From: Favolaschia claudopus
Taxonomy: Eukaryota; Basidiomycota; Agaricomycetes; Agaricales; Mycenaceae
Direction of reading: 5' to 3'
Length of the DNA stretch: 64,000 bases
Assembly: GCA_037176885.1 (NCBI GenBank)
Contig: JAWWNJ010000196.1
Span: 284,762-348,761 of the forward strand
Each line of letters opens with the position of its first letter. The first letter of the stretch is position 1. Below the pieces are notes generated by a model. The model did not search any database. It saw only the letters and a list, made by a program, of their open reading frames with translations, and was not told the DNA's origin. The translations under genes and the position numbers were made by a program. Shown piece by piece: positions 53,240 through 64,000 of the stretch.

Positions 53240-56200
53240 GTAACGGCTACATGCATCTAAGTTTACTTCTTCTTCTTCTTCTTCGTTGCCCCCGTCGGCC
53301 CCGCCCCCTCCTTCTTCTTTCTCTTCTTCCCACGACATTCGAACGGTCCACTCCTTCGCCTGGTGCAGCAACATCGACAAACTGTACTGGTATGGCGGCC
53401 TCCGGTATCCCAAGGGCCACTCTTCCGTCTTGTCAACCCTCATGCTCTCCCAAACCTCGTGCGGCAGCTGGGTTCCACCGGTGGGATTGAGGGAGAGGCA
53501 TATTCGGGGTGGACGGTCGAAAGGTGCTCCGGCATATTGTACCGCCATTGCGCGGGACGGGACTCACCAGGTCGAGCTGCGTCAGGATAACACAACCCAC
53601 AAACGATGGGGACATTGCGGCAAGGTGTTGCGTTGGAGCCGTGCTCGGCGGACTTGTAAGCGTAGTTAGCCACCATCGTGCAATTTGTCTTCACATGGGT
53701 CGTTGCCCTTTGGTGCTGAGAGAGACTTCGCACTCCACCTTGCCCGAACAAGCGCACAACCCGCAAGGAAGGCTGGCGCCAATCTAACGGGCTTTTATTC
53801 AGAAATGTCATAGCTTCTCGTGTAATGCACGTACCGGCAAAGCAAGTTGTTCGTTGACGCCGCGGATGGAACGAAGGATGTGGGTCGAGATGTGCGCGCG
53901 CCAATTATTGGGGCCGTTCGGACGATAGCTACATAAATGACATTTGCGCTGCACCTTGCTATCATGTTGTTGTTTGAGCTGCTGTGTCCCCTCTTCACAC
54001 ACGAGCGCAAGGTTACCTAAACGAACTATCAACATCATGCAGACATGTATGCAAGTAGCGAATGCACAAACCATTGTCGAAGGCATATGGGAAATCCGCC
54101 GACTTCTTCACGCTGGCAATAGAGGTAAGCGCAATCTTTTCCCTGAGAAGGACATCCCAAAGCAGATGGCAAACAGCACCCATCGGACCATCGTCCAGCT
54201 CCCAAGACCGACCCTCCGAGTTGATCTCGTACGCCCGTTCACCCAGCCGCGGCACGGCATCCACCGGACGATGGTTGACGAGCTCAGTGACCACGCCCGG
54301 AACAGCCACGATTACGACCTTCTCCGTTGTCTGCTTGGTCCCAGCAATCGCCGAATCAACCTTCAAGAAACGACCGTTCCAGATCCATGACCATGGTGAC
54401 TTGTCCTCACATGCAAGGTCCGGACCGGAAGTGTTGAGAGCGAAGGCGGATCTGGGCTGCGCTTGAGCACTGGCACTTTCGGATTGCGGAAGGTTGTCGT
54501 CGAGCGTTGGGACCATTGTCAAGCTCAGGACTTGCCCACTAAGTTTGACTTTGCCTTCGGATTCCGAATGGTCGGCGCTAGAATGCTGCCTCGAGAGACG
54601 CCGTCTTCGTGTATAGCAGTGGAGCGAACGACAGCCAGAGAAAGCGTCTGGTCTGTGCGAAGGAGGGTGAAGAAAGGATCGCCAACAATGAACGTGTTGT
54701 CGCCAAGAAGGGCTTCTGGATTGACATCGTCACGTTTCTTGGAATTGACCTTGGTGTGGCCGCGCACGCGTTTGAGGCGCTCCGTGGATTTGGGCTCGAA
54801 ATCTGCATTGAGGACAACACGGCAGATCCGTTGTTTATGAACCCATTCCCTTCGACGCTGAGATAGTCGTTTGGATCGATACCGCGGCCAGAAGGGAGGA
54901 CCAGCTCAGGAACCTCATTCAGAGTCTCTTCGAATGTGATTCCTTCACTTTGATCATCGATGTCGTCGTCGGATCGGGAGAAGCTACAGTTTCAGTCGGC
55001 AGATCAGGAGAGCTGTTTGTCGGTGGGATAGAGGCAAGATGGGAAGAGGGGGTAGAAGGTAACGAGGCTGTTGCGGCGTAGAGAGTGGGCGCAGAGAAAG
55101 ACGAAGAGGTCGATGATGATGATGGTGGGGTTGACGCACAGAGAGGTGAACTTGAAGAGGAAGGTGTTGGTGAAGAGGAAGGTGTCGCTGAAGAGGAAGG
55201 TGTCGCTGAAGAGGAAGGTGTCGCTGACTCGGAGGTAGCCATGGGCACAACGATGGACCGATCGACATCCGCTTCCACGCCGGGGTACTTGCCATCGCCG
55301 AAAGGACGAAGCATGTCGATTTCCGCATTCGAAAAGATCCTTGCGTAGTTGTAGGACTCGGGGGGGAAGTGCAGTTTAGCAAAGATCTGCTCCGCCACCT
55401 TCCGTCCTTCGTCCCAGACTGAAGGAATGTGGCAGTCGCCAGCGACCGCATGCCGTCCATGAAACCATGTTCAGGTGATCGACGCCCTCCGAGCGCTTCA
55501 TGCTAATGCGCCGCTGACCTTGATCAAGATCTGGTTGTCGCAGAAATACCGCTTGTAGATCACACGCATGTCCGAGTCGTTCAATAGCTTGTGCGTAACT
55601 CATCGCAGAGTTGTGAGCGCCGAGCATGCGGAGCTTCCCGATACAATCGTTCCAGAGGGTCGTCGCCAACCTGAAACAGGTAGAAAGGTAGCCGTGGGTC
55701 TAATTTTTGTTGTTTAGCCAAGCAGAAGAACGCATTCTTAACCATAGATTGGGAATCTCCGTAAAGCTGATTGGACATGAAAGTTAACCGATTCAGACGG
55801 AAAAGGGTAAAGGTGAGGTGGCGTAGGTCGAGAGATGCGTCATTTGCTCTGATAGCGACATATCGGGGGTTATGAAGGGAGCGAGGATTGACTGAGGACG
55901 AGAGCGAGAAGGCGGATAGAATCCAGGTCCGCCGTGGTATCTGCATCCACCTGGCCGAAGTCGATTGCAAGAAGTCGATAATGGCTTCCATCAGCTCGAC
56001 TGCACGAGGTACGTCTTGGGGATCATCCGGAAACAAGACTTTGCAACGGAGTCTTCAGACTGATCCGGTAGGCGGGCCAGGAAACCGGGTGAGGACGGCG
56101 GGATTGATGATGCGTCCATTGCACAGAGCCATCCCAGCTGCAGAGCGGATGAGAGTACAAACACCTGCAAAGATTGAAACATTGAGCGCTGGATGGAAGT

Positions 56201-58252
56201 GGATCAGATGTACATACGCTTGAAGATATGCTTGTAATCAAAGTCGAGGGTGATGCTGTGAAGACCCGTGAAGATGTTGAGGCCGGCCATGGCCAGCAAG
56301 AGTACCATAGAGCGGAGAGGTCGGGCCTAGCTTGTGTCGTACAAATTGGTCGTAACCTGCCTTGCGACGAGAAGCTTCGCCATCCGTTGACCACGACCAC
56401 GCATTCCAACCTTCGCAGCTGCGTGCTCAACCCAAGCCTCTGTCACCGTCTCGTAGATTATGCTGGATTCGGCGGGACCGACCGACTTGCAGGTAGGCAG
56501 TGCCATGATTGGGTATGTGCCCGATTCTCCAAAGCACGAGACGGAGACAACAGTCATCTCCTTGCCCAGATGCACTTCACCGGCCTTGATCTTCCTGCAA
56601 TCTTCAAAGCATCCTCGTAAGTCTTGAGCTGTAAATCGATCTTAGACGAGTGTCGCCAGCAGAGCCCACCGACGCTGTTGTTGTGGCGAAATTGGCAGGC
56701 ACGTTCTTCAAGCGCAACCTCGTCGATAAGAAGATTGATACCACGAAGAGGGGGTGGGGCAGCGGCGGCTTCCCGAGGCTTCAGAACGACCTCGCGAATG
56801 TTGTGAATGATGTCTTCCACCGAAATCATACCCACAGTCGGCATGACTTTGGTGAAAGCCATATGATTGCGTAGGGTGCGGAGTGAAGGGAGACCGAGTC
56901 CATGGTTGACTGCATACAATAATTTTTCGACCTCAAGGCGGAAAACTAGAAGAGCGATATCAAGTGTGCGAGAGTCCAAAACAGGACGAGGTTGGTAAGA
57001 CGCCTTCGAGTGGCGGACTGGATCATCCGAATCAGAGCGTTAGGAGTTGAGCCACGGCGAATCCCGACGCTAATCAGCTGTTGAAGACGCGGTAAGTTGT
57101 TGTCGACAATTGCTTCCATTTTCGTACCTCCTCGTTCTATCCGACAGCAGATTGCGAATTTGGGCCCAGCTAAGATACCGATGGTTCAGACGCGAGTCAG
57201 CCTGGTTAGCAAGGTCCACCAGCTTCTGTACTTCGGCTGGGATCTTGGCGCAATGCGTACAGCAGCCATTGAGCCGTGCTTCGCCGGTGCACAGCTTGGA
57301 GATGCCAACGATTTTTGTTCCCCGGCTGTGAATCTCGACGTCGAAGGACAGCGCGCCGGGTTGAACCCCGATCCGATGGAACGGGAATGTCTCCATGAAA
57401 GGGGCCAGACATTCACCGGCCATTGGATGGGACTGCCGGGGCAGGTCTGGACGACGACCATCGGCGTGGGAGCGGGCTGAGCATTCGAAGATGCTTCCGG
57501 GGGAAGAGAGGAGGAGCCGACCATACCTGTGGATTGTTAGATGTCGAATTGATATTTTGTTGAATCGAACTACTGAAATTGGAAATCTTCATCGTCTTCG
57601 TCGTCCGTTGGAGCTTCTTGCGCCGTAGAGGAAGCGACCTTGCGCGGGGAGGGGATGGGAGGTGCGGTAGAAGCTCTAGAAGGACGCGCTGTGCATTTTC
57701 GACTTTGAGAGTGGCTCTCCAGGACCGCGAAATGATTAGGGATGGACAACGGCGCCGAGAAGGAATTGAAGTCCGAATCCAACTCTCGCAAGGGTTGCAT
57801 TTGAGTTCCCAGAAGTTTGTTTCACTTTTTCGGGCCTTGTAGCTTTCCTGTCTGGTAGAGTCGCAGATAGGTTTCGCAAAGGGAGGAGAGGAGTCGGAGA
57901 TTCAGGTGAGGGAGGAGTCGGAGGGGCAGCAGGGGTCAAAGGTGAGTGATAAGCTGCTGAACGAGAGGATAGCGCGGAGTATCCGGAGTCATGTACGGCT
58001 CCAAAGGTAACAGGATTAACAGGAGTATTGTATATAGAGGATTTGGGATGTAGCGCGTATTCCCAGGAGGGCTTGGTGAAGGAGTGTGTCACAGATTGAG
58101 GCAGAACCAGCTAAACTAATGGAAACATTGCTTGACAGAGACGGGGCTTGGGAGAAAGCGGATGATACAGCAGGAAGTGGGTCGTGTCGCGGTCGTAACG
58201 GGCGAAGGAGCGGAAGAATCAGCACTTGCACATTGAAGAAGTCGTTGCCCAA
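53240..58252 (-). pseudogene. Putative DDE-type transposase gene of a basidiomycete family, nearly full length but frame-broken
   Basis: About 5 kb of minus-strand coding can be followed. A Pro/Ser-rich N-terminus (57,570-58,250) leads to METFPFHRIGVQPGALSFDV with a Cys pair block CTHCAKIPAEVQKL (57,200-57,400). Next come LLIDEVALEERAC and VGGLCWRHS (56,660-56,740), then GKEMTVVSVSCFGESGTYPI, STDGEASRRKAGYDQFVRHK (about 56,345-56,400) and TLDFDYKHIFKRMC (56,220-56,260). GDDPLERLY (55,650) with KLRMLGAHNSAMSYAQAIER (55,580-55,640) follows, then FGDGKYPG. A Zn-finger-like CHLCSY...NWRAHISTHIL is near 53,900, and CGLCYPD...WRYNMPEHLSTVHPEY near 53,500. The arrangement Asp / Asp / 'DDPLE..LRMLGAHNSAM' is reminiscent of P-element/THAP9- and KDZ-like transposases. 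At least three one-base frame breaks occur (near 57,420, 57,050 and 55,645). Not a Pfam-named family as far as I recall. Confidence 0.6.
55154..55225 (-). repeat. 18-bp coding minisatellite (four units)
   Basis: GAAGAGGAAGGTGTCGCT is repeated about four times in tandem (first unit slightly different). On the minus strand it encodes the repeated hexapeptide SATPSS within the Ser/Thr/Pro-rich linker of the surrounding transposase-like gene. The unit is a whole number of codons, so copy-number change would keep the frame. Confidence 0.85.
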
Positions 58253-58673
58253 GAAAGGAGAATAGAGTCATAGTCGTAAAAGAGGTTGTAAAGACAGTGG
58301 GCGCGTCCCTCGACGTCGGGGACGAGCGTCGAGAGAGAGACGCGCTTGTTTGACCGTGTTGTGCGGCCCGCTCAAGTCCCCGAATCCCGAATTAGAATCA
58401 AATCTCATTTTGCTCTCCGTTTTGTCCAGTGTCAGTAAATCTGAAGAGGTAGAAGTCTTCAGAATATGCAATTATGGGGGGGTACTAGTTGGCTGCTAAG
58501 AAAAACACAAAGAATTGAGCGAGGTACAAGAAATCTAGTCGACGCCTATCAAAGAAATCTCAAGGAGCTCGGATGGAGTCATCGATCATCGGCCGAAGAG
58601 GGCATGATATCGGCTTTTTTTCGGCCGCCCTCCTCTTGCGACCATGTATGGACAAAACTTGTGCTTATAGGGC
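58253..58673. other. Junction between two transposon relics
   Basis: No feature is clear. A frame on the minus strand (MHILKTSTSSDLLTLDKTES, 58,471 downward) could be 5' coding of the transposase-like gene but is not recognisable. The breakpoint of the Helitron relic lies near 58,700-58,900. Confidence 0.25.
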
Positions 58674-61600
58674 CTAAATGGTACATATTGAGTACTTAGT
58701 TGAGAAATTGGCCCAAATTTCCCCAGACGCGGCCAATAAAGCTCCTGCTCTTGCTTCTAGTGTTGCCCGGGTTGTTGCCGGAGGTGAGGACGAGGTACTG
58801 GTGGTGGGCACCGACCGGATCCGTGATGGACCGATGACTAAGCCCGTTAACCACATCAACAACAGGAGGTGCATCATACAGCCCTGCTTCTTCAGCGTAA
58901 TCGAAACATTCGAGATAGCGTTGGCTGTTGCAGCCTTTTTGTTCGAGAACCGAGTTGTGAGTGTCTCTAAGTGTCGAGTATCATGAATTCGTGACATCCT
59001 CCCCAGCAAAATTGTCACTGTCATTCTTCGCCTTTGTCGACCCTTTGTGTTCACTGCTCGTCGCATTCGGTCGCGTCTTTCAGCAAAATGGTCGTCTCGA
59101 CTGTCACGGCATTCATGAAGAATTTGCATGTTATTCATCTTCGAGACCACCACTGGTGGGCTTGTTTTCATAAACTCGTTAAAGGCATTTTCCCATGACT
59201 CATGAGAGCCTCGGAGGTTCACTTGCTCGTCGCCAGGGCTTGAAGAAAATCACATAAGTCGACAATATTTTGCTCGGCAGTCTTCCTTATCGCGGCGCGG
59301 AATTCCAGGACCAATTGGAAACAGGAACAAGTATGTCATCGGGAGCGCGAACTCGTAATTGTGGCTTTTCGACTGTTCGTGACCATCTCGGAGCTCAACA
59401 CGTGGTCGTCGGTAGCCGTCGTATTCAAAAACAGAGTGAGGTACGTCTTCGTCATCTTCGATTGCATCGTCGTCAATGATATCTTCATTAGTGTTTTCAT
59501 CATGGGCCATGTCCTCTTCATCATCACTGTCACCTTGGACAGTGTTAGCGGCGATCTCGAGTTTTTTTCACTTTGTCAACACGGGAAATGAAATCCAGAC
59601 ACTACATTGGTTAGTTCCGTGCCCCGCAGTTGATAATCAGCTAACTGACTGGACGTCGGCACTAGTTTACCCTGACCGGTGACTGAAACACGGATTTCTT
59701 GGTCATCTTCTTGCAAGCTCGGACTTGTAGGATCAGAGAAATCATCGGTGTCAGGTTTGTTTGTCACTTTGTCGGGCTCTGCATCTTCAGGTGCATTCGG
59801 CTCTGTATCTCGATTCTTGAAACGTAACACTCGGGACTGGGCAGATCCTTGTTGAAGAATGCTTCAAATGCAGTCCAATACAAATTGCGATGGGTGTGGC
59901 TTGTGAAATGGTCCTCAAAATCCATCAGGTACGATGCAACTTGTTGAGCGGAAGTTCTTGCTGAGAGATCATGGCGTAGGCGCATTTCTGAAGCATCTTT
60001 TTGCACGTATTGTGTGATCTGTCTCAAGAGGATTGACATCCCCGAGTTTTTTGACTGCCAACTCCAGCATTGAGAAAGCAACGTGAGTTTTCATCTGCGA
60101 TTTTGTGATATAGTCGGTGATGTAATACAGAATTCCCTTCGCCGATGCCCCGGAACCAATGAACTTAATATCCATGTTGAAACGAATGGCCCTCTATCAT
60201 TGTAGCGTTGAAATTATTCACAAGACCGTCAAGGCATCGAAGGGAGATTTCTCCCGTCTCGGATCGAAAGAACTTGTCGCACGGACATTATCTTCGTGAA
60301 GGTCGAAACGGCAGGTTTTTGGTTCAGGCGGTCCTCTCCAGTATTTGAAACAGGTTCTAGAGTGTACGTGACTCTGACACTGTGATATGACATTGTGAAT
60401 GTCCTGTTGTCGCTCAGGTGTGATTTGATTTGTCTCTGTCATCGTTGAATCATGCTCATGCTCTCCCGTGATTGCATTCGGGATAGGTATACCACGAACT
60501 GCACACGGATGATGCGTGCTTGAAGGTATATTGGTTTCGGATCAGGCTCGGGTGGAATCTGGTTTGAAATTGTATCGTCCAGAATTGCTAATAGACGTTT
60601 GCAAAAATCCATATCTGACAGATCAGCACTGAGCGCACGTTTCTTGATTTCATTGGGATTGAGTCGCCTTCTAACCAAACAAGCATATGGCAGTGCAAGG
60701 TGCCTCGTCCTTTGAGCTTCAACGCAACCGTAGTAAGCTTTTACAACACCGAGTATGCCGCCTTCAAGGTTTTTATCATCAGGGTCATATCCGAGAAGAG
60801 CAGAGATGAAGGCTTTCATGTACAAGTTGAAGAACTGTGCGGCAACAACTGGATTCTTGGCTATAAGCACTGACTGTCCCAATAATTCGGTATTTCCTCA
60901 GGCAATAGAGAGTCGATCTCAATCTCAGAGCCAGCTAAGAATTTAACAATTGGATTGTACACGTCGGCGGGATTGATTGCTATATAGAAACTAGAGAGAA
61001 CCTTTCTCAATCATTAGACCACGAATTTCATTTCGCATGTTAACACGAGCAGCAGAGGAACGGGAACACAGCCTGCTATAGCATTGACTTGTTTGAGAAG
61101 ATTTAACACTTTCCGTTCCTCATCGTTTTTCGGTGCACCGGAGTCTCCGTTTGCGACTCTTTGTGAGACTCGTTCAACAGTTTCGGGAGAAACAGAAGCA
61201 AATTGGGAAGCAAAAGAAGAGAAGTTGGACTTTTTGACTTTTAAGGATGTTTGCAGAAGCATTTCACGACGCTGCAAGATGTTGAACGCGGTGAATAGAA
61301 ATGAGGGATGTTCTTGAAATCGTCGATCGGAGAGGGAAAGTAGATGCTTGACATGACGTTTCAGAGATAGTGCTATAGGACGTAGAGCGTCCTCGGGACC
61401 GCCAATACCATATGGAAAGAGTGTCGGATAAATCATAGGGAACAGTAGCCCGTCTTTAGCGAATTCGTTGGCGGGTCATGGTCCGTGGGGAATTTGAATG
61501 TAGCCTCCACCTTCTTCTTCACATGTCGCAAGGCGGCAGCGCGAAGCTCGTTAGACGAAGCATGGCAGTCAACATCGGAGATGATCACATTTTGAAAGGG

Positions 61601-63967
61601 AATCGTCGTTGAATCTGAGTTAGAGGTCTGTTCAGTTTCACGCGAATGGGGGGTCGAATCGTATCGGGAAGTAGCTGTCTCGTTAGCAGCATTCGGTTGA
61701 ACATGCTCAATTGAAAAGGAAGCACGGGATTGGATTCCAGAGCCTGAAGACAGGCCTCATTCAAGACGATGTCTTTGTATAGCGGATTGTGAGTTCTCAG
61801 CCATTGTAGAGCCGCTCGGACACGACTGGCGTTGACGGCGAAGGGTTCGCATGTTCACGAAGCCATTCATTGGTCGGGAGATTAGAACCAACAAACAAAA
61901 CGCACACGGGGGAGATAATAAACTCCAGCGGAGGGGGCAAAACATCGGCGAGTTTTGACGGTTGCTGGGGGTAGATAATAATATGGCCTTTCACGCCTCG
62001 TTGCGTAGAGGCAAGAACAAGATCCTGATTTTCCTCTTTGAGTTGAACAATCCAACATTAGATCGGCATCGTGCAATCATAGCTTCCTCGATGACAGTGA
62101 GATCTTTGAGCTCGTCTGGTACTGTACCAAGGAATGTCTTATGGCCAATGATAACGGAGGAGTTTCTTATTTTTAAGAGAGGAATGACAAGGCTTGCACA
62201 TGGAAAGTGTTGGTCTCCGCCGTCTGAGGGCCAGGAAACGCCATCGGGTCCACCAGGATGTCTTTGAGATAGCCTTCGTCATAGGCATAGAAGGTAGAAT
62301 GCAAATCAGGATGGAGCCACTTGTATTGGTTCAGTAAAAATGTTCGTCGGACGCGAGATCAGGGCGCTGAAGCAGAGATTTGTCGAAGCCGTTGATATTC
62401 AGTGTGCAGTGAGAGCGTAGAGGCGCGGATACCCACACGCAGCACAGGTGAAAGTAGACAGGGCTTCTGAGAAGTCTGATCCCGGAAGATATTGATAACA
62501 CTGTCTTTCAGGGAACGCGGAACGAGTTGTGGCCAGGAATCAACGACATGCTGAATTTTTTCGTTGTATCGAGCACGAGCTTCGGCCTTACGCAAGTCGT
62601 TGAGTGTTTCACGCCGAACCGCTTTATATTCAGCTTGCTTGCCTTTCGCAGTATACCGATGTGGGTTTTCAGTTTTTTTCTCAACTCGCGAAGAGAGTCG
62701 GAGGAGCTATATTCAATATTCAAGGTTGCCAGAAGCCGACGAAGAGGACTAAAGTAAGATTGGTACCGTTCAGCGCAGTCAGTATATGGATTTGGAGGTC
62801 AGGATGGATATTATTTGATTGCCCATTCGTCGCAGACATCTTTACAGTCAGGAATTGAAGTCTCCGGCGGCGCAGAAGTACTTGCATGCTGGTTGAAAAT
62901 TTGCAAACAGTGACCAGAAACAATTTGCTCAGTGATTTTTGACCGTATCTGTTCAACATTGCTTTTGGGGGGTAGAATTATCCGGTGAAAAGCAGCAATT
63001 GCTATGAGTGCGGGTTGCGGTGACTTTCAAAAGAACCAAGAAATCGGCAACGGATGACGAAGTAAGTGCAAAGGCTTTCCGGCTCGGCAGCTGAAAACGA
63101 GTTGAGTTGAGTACGAATTGCCGCACGGAGTTTGAATCGGAGGTTTCGTGTTCCGGAAACAGAGATATTCATGGCAGAAGCCACATGAGACAGGCTTTCC
63201 GTCGACAGTAGTTATGGTCAGCATTCAGAAGAAGATTCAATATAGCTTCAGAAATGTCAGCGGCGGAGTGAAAGCCGCGAGACACTGCTCGGCATGTAGA
63301 AATCCCGGGGCGGGGGGAGGAGGAACACTCATGATTAAGCGGGTTATCAAAACATGTACCAGTGATAATATTATGAATTAGAGTGTGTCAACATTGAATA
63401 CAGAGTCATATCTTGATGAGGGATACCATGCAGACTTAGAGAATGCTGAATGGCAGATGAAAAACTGAGGTTCGGGCTCGCGTGAGAATGATGACCAAGG
63501 AAAATATCATGGATTATTTGGAAGGATGTACGGGTATATTATTCATTGGGAGGTGGGATGTAGATGCAGTAGATGCATGGGGAGTATCAGAAGAGACGCC
63601 AGAGGAAGCGTGATCTAGAATGGAGGAGCGTGGGAGACAAAACAAGAGTGTATGCTTAGGAACACATACAGTTTTCGCTGCCCGTGAGGTCGTCATTGGC
63701 AATATTTTCAGCCGAATGGGAGACGCCTCGCAAATCAGGTGGAGGAGGAGCTAGATGATTATGAGTAAGATATATTACAGGTTAAAGAGTTGTACCAGTT
63801 GAGAGCGACGGGCGGCGCAAGTCTACAGGCCCAGAAGACAAGATGAAGCAAGCATCTTGAACGGAATCACGACAGAATTGCAGCCAGTAACGACCAAGCA
63901 CTAGATCAAAAGGCAGAGACGAGGCAACAGATATGTCGATATGTGTGCTGAAGACGGCCGAATCCAT
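58674..63967 (-). pseudogene. Helitron RepHel N-terminal region (Rep present, helicase missing), runs off the window
   Basis: Reading down from the right edge, SLPFDLVLGRYWLQFC (63,890) resembles the end of a retropepsin-like fold. Later blocks are SSDSLRELRKKLKTHIGILR (62,700), YNEKIQHVVDSWPQLVPRSL (62,540), a Helitron_like_N domain from MIYPTLFPYGIGGPEDALRP (61,435) through LSDRRFQEHPSFLFTAFNIL, and QSVLIAKNPVVAAQFFNLYM and LEGGILGVVKAYYGCVEAQ (60,740-60,880). The replication-initiator HUH-type block RGTLHCHMLVWLEG is near 60,690, and the tyrosine motif ILYYITDYITKSQ near 60,110. SFIGPGIPRRDKEDC-type sequence and NLRGSHESWENAFNEFMKTS (59,215) follow. Rep nicks and joins DNA during rolling-circle-like transposition. 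After about 58,900 the expected SF1 helicase does not appear. Frame breaks are frequent, so it is inactive. A helicase half of the same class lies separately at 36.2-38.4 kb on the other strand. Confidence 0.85.
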
Positions 63968-64000
63968 ACAGGGATGGCAAGCACGCCGAAGCGACAGAGG

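Overview
This is nuclear DNA of a filamentous basidiomycete, most likely an Agaricomycete. The evidence is small multi-exon genes with 50-60 bp GT-AG introns, an F-box/leucine-rich gene of the mushroom type, a WD40 fragment of the NACHT-WD40 style, and coding fragments of transposon families that I recognise from mushroom-forming fungi. Family assignments come from memory of protein families; no search was run. The window is gene-poor and dominated by mobile DNA of many ages, much of it nested.

Layout. 0.25-1.9 kb: TIR elements with subterminal repeat arrays. 2.5-6.7 kb (minus): a long multi-exon cysteine-motif gene of unknown function, with a MITE about 110 bp upstream of its start. 7-15 kb: gene-free, with at least six short TIR elements and degenerate motif arrays. 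15.9-18.7 kb (minus): decayed Ty1/copia gag, a fragment of a large basidiomycete transposase-like family, and a Tc1/mariner DDE tail, each cut by MITEs. 18.9-26.1 kb: more TIR elements and two copies of an odd family with an 18-bp perfect palindrome near one end. 26.5-27.6 kb (minus): an intact F-box gene, the most convincing cellular gene here. 27.7-33 kb: a perfect 91-bp inverted repeat, a tRNA-like RNA polymerase III unit, a tiny predicted spliced gene and the third palindrome element. 33.1-36.2 kb: a hAT element with perfect 8-bp target duplications, sitting inside a Helitron helicase fragment (to 38.4 kb). 40.1-41.2 kb (minus): a second cysteine-motif gene. 43.6-45.7 kb (minus): Ty3/gypsy pol remains and another transposase-like fragment. 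46.8-49.8 kb: a second copy of the same internally deleted hAT. 51.2-51.9 kb: a WD40 fragment split by a hAT-type MITE. 53.2-58.3 kb (minus): a nearly full-length, multi-domain, putative DDE-transposase gene. 58.7-64 kb (minus): the Rep-bearing N-terminal part of a Helitron, running off the window edge.

How the parts relate. Little here is cellular pathway. The autonomous-type coding regions (hAT, Helitron, Tc1/mariner, copia, gypsy and two basidiomycete-specific transposase-like families) are all broken or truncated. Around them lie non-autonomous families: 8-bp-TSD hAT MITEs, TA-flanked MITEs, 3-bp-TSD PIF/Harbinger-like MITEs and palindrome-ended Helentron-like elements. Several fresh insertions can be dated relative to one another by perfect TSDs. 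Many coding regions differ from an open frame by single-base indels, which may mean real decay or consensus errors in the assembly.
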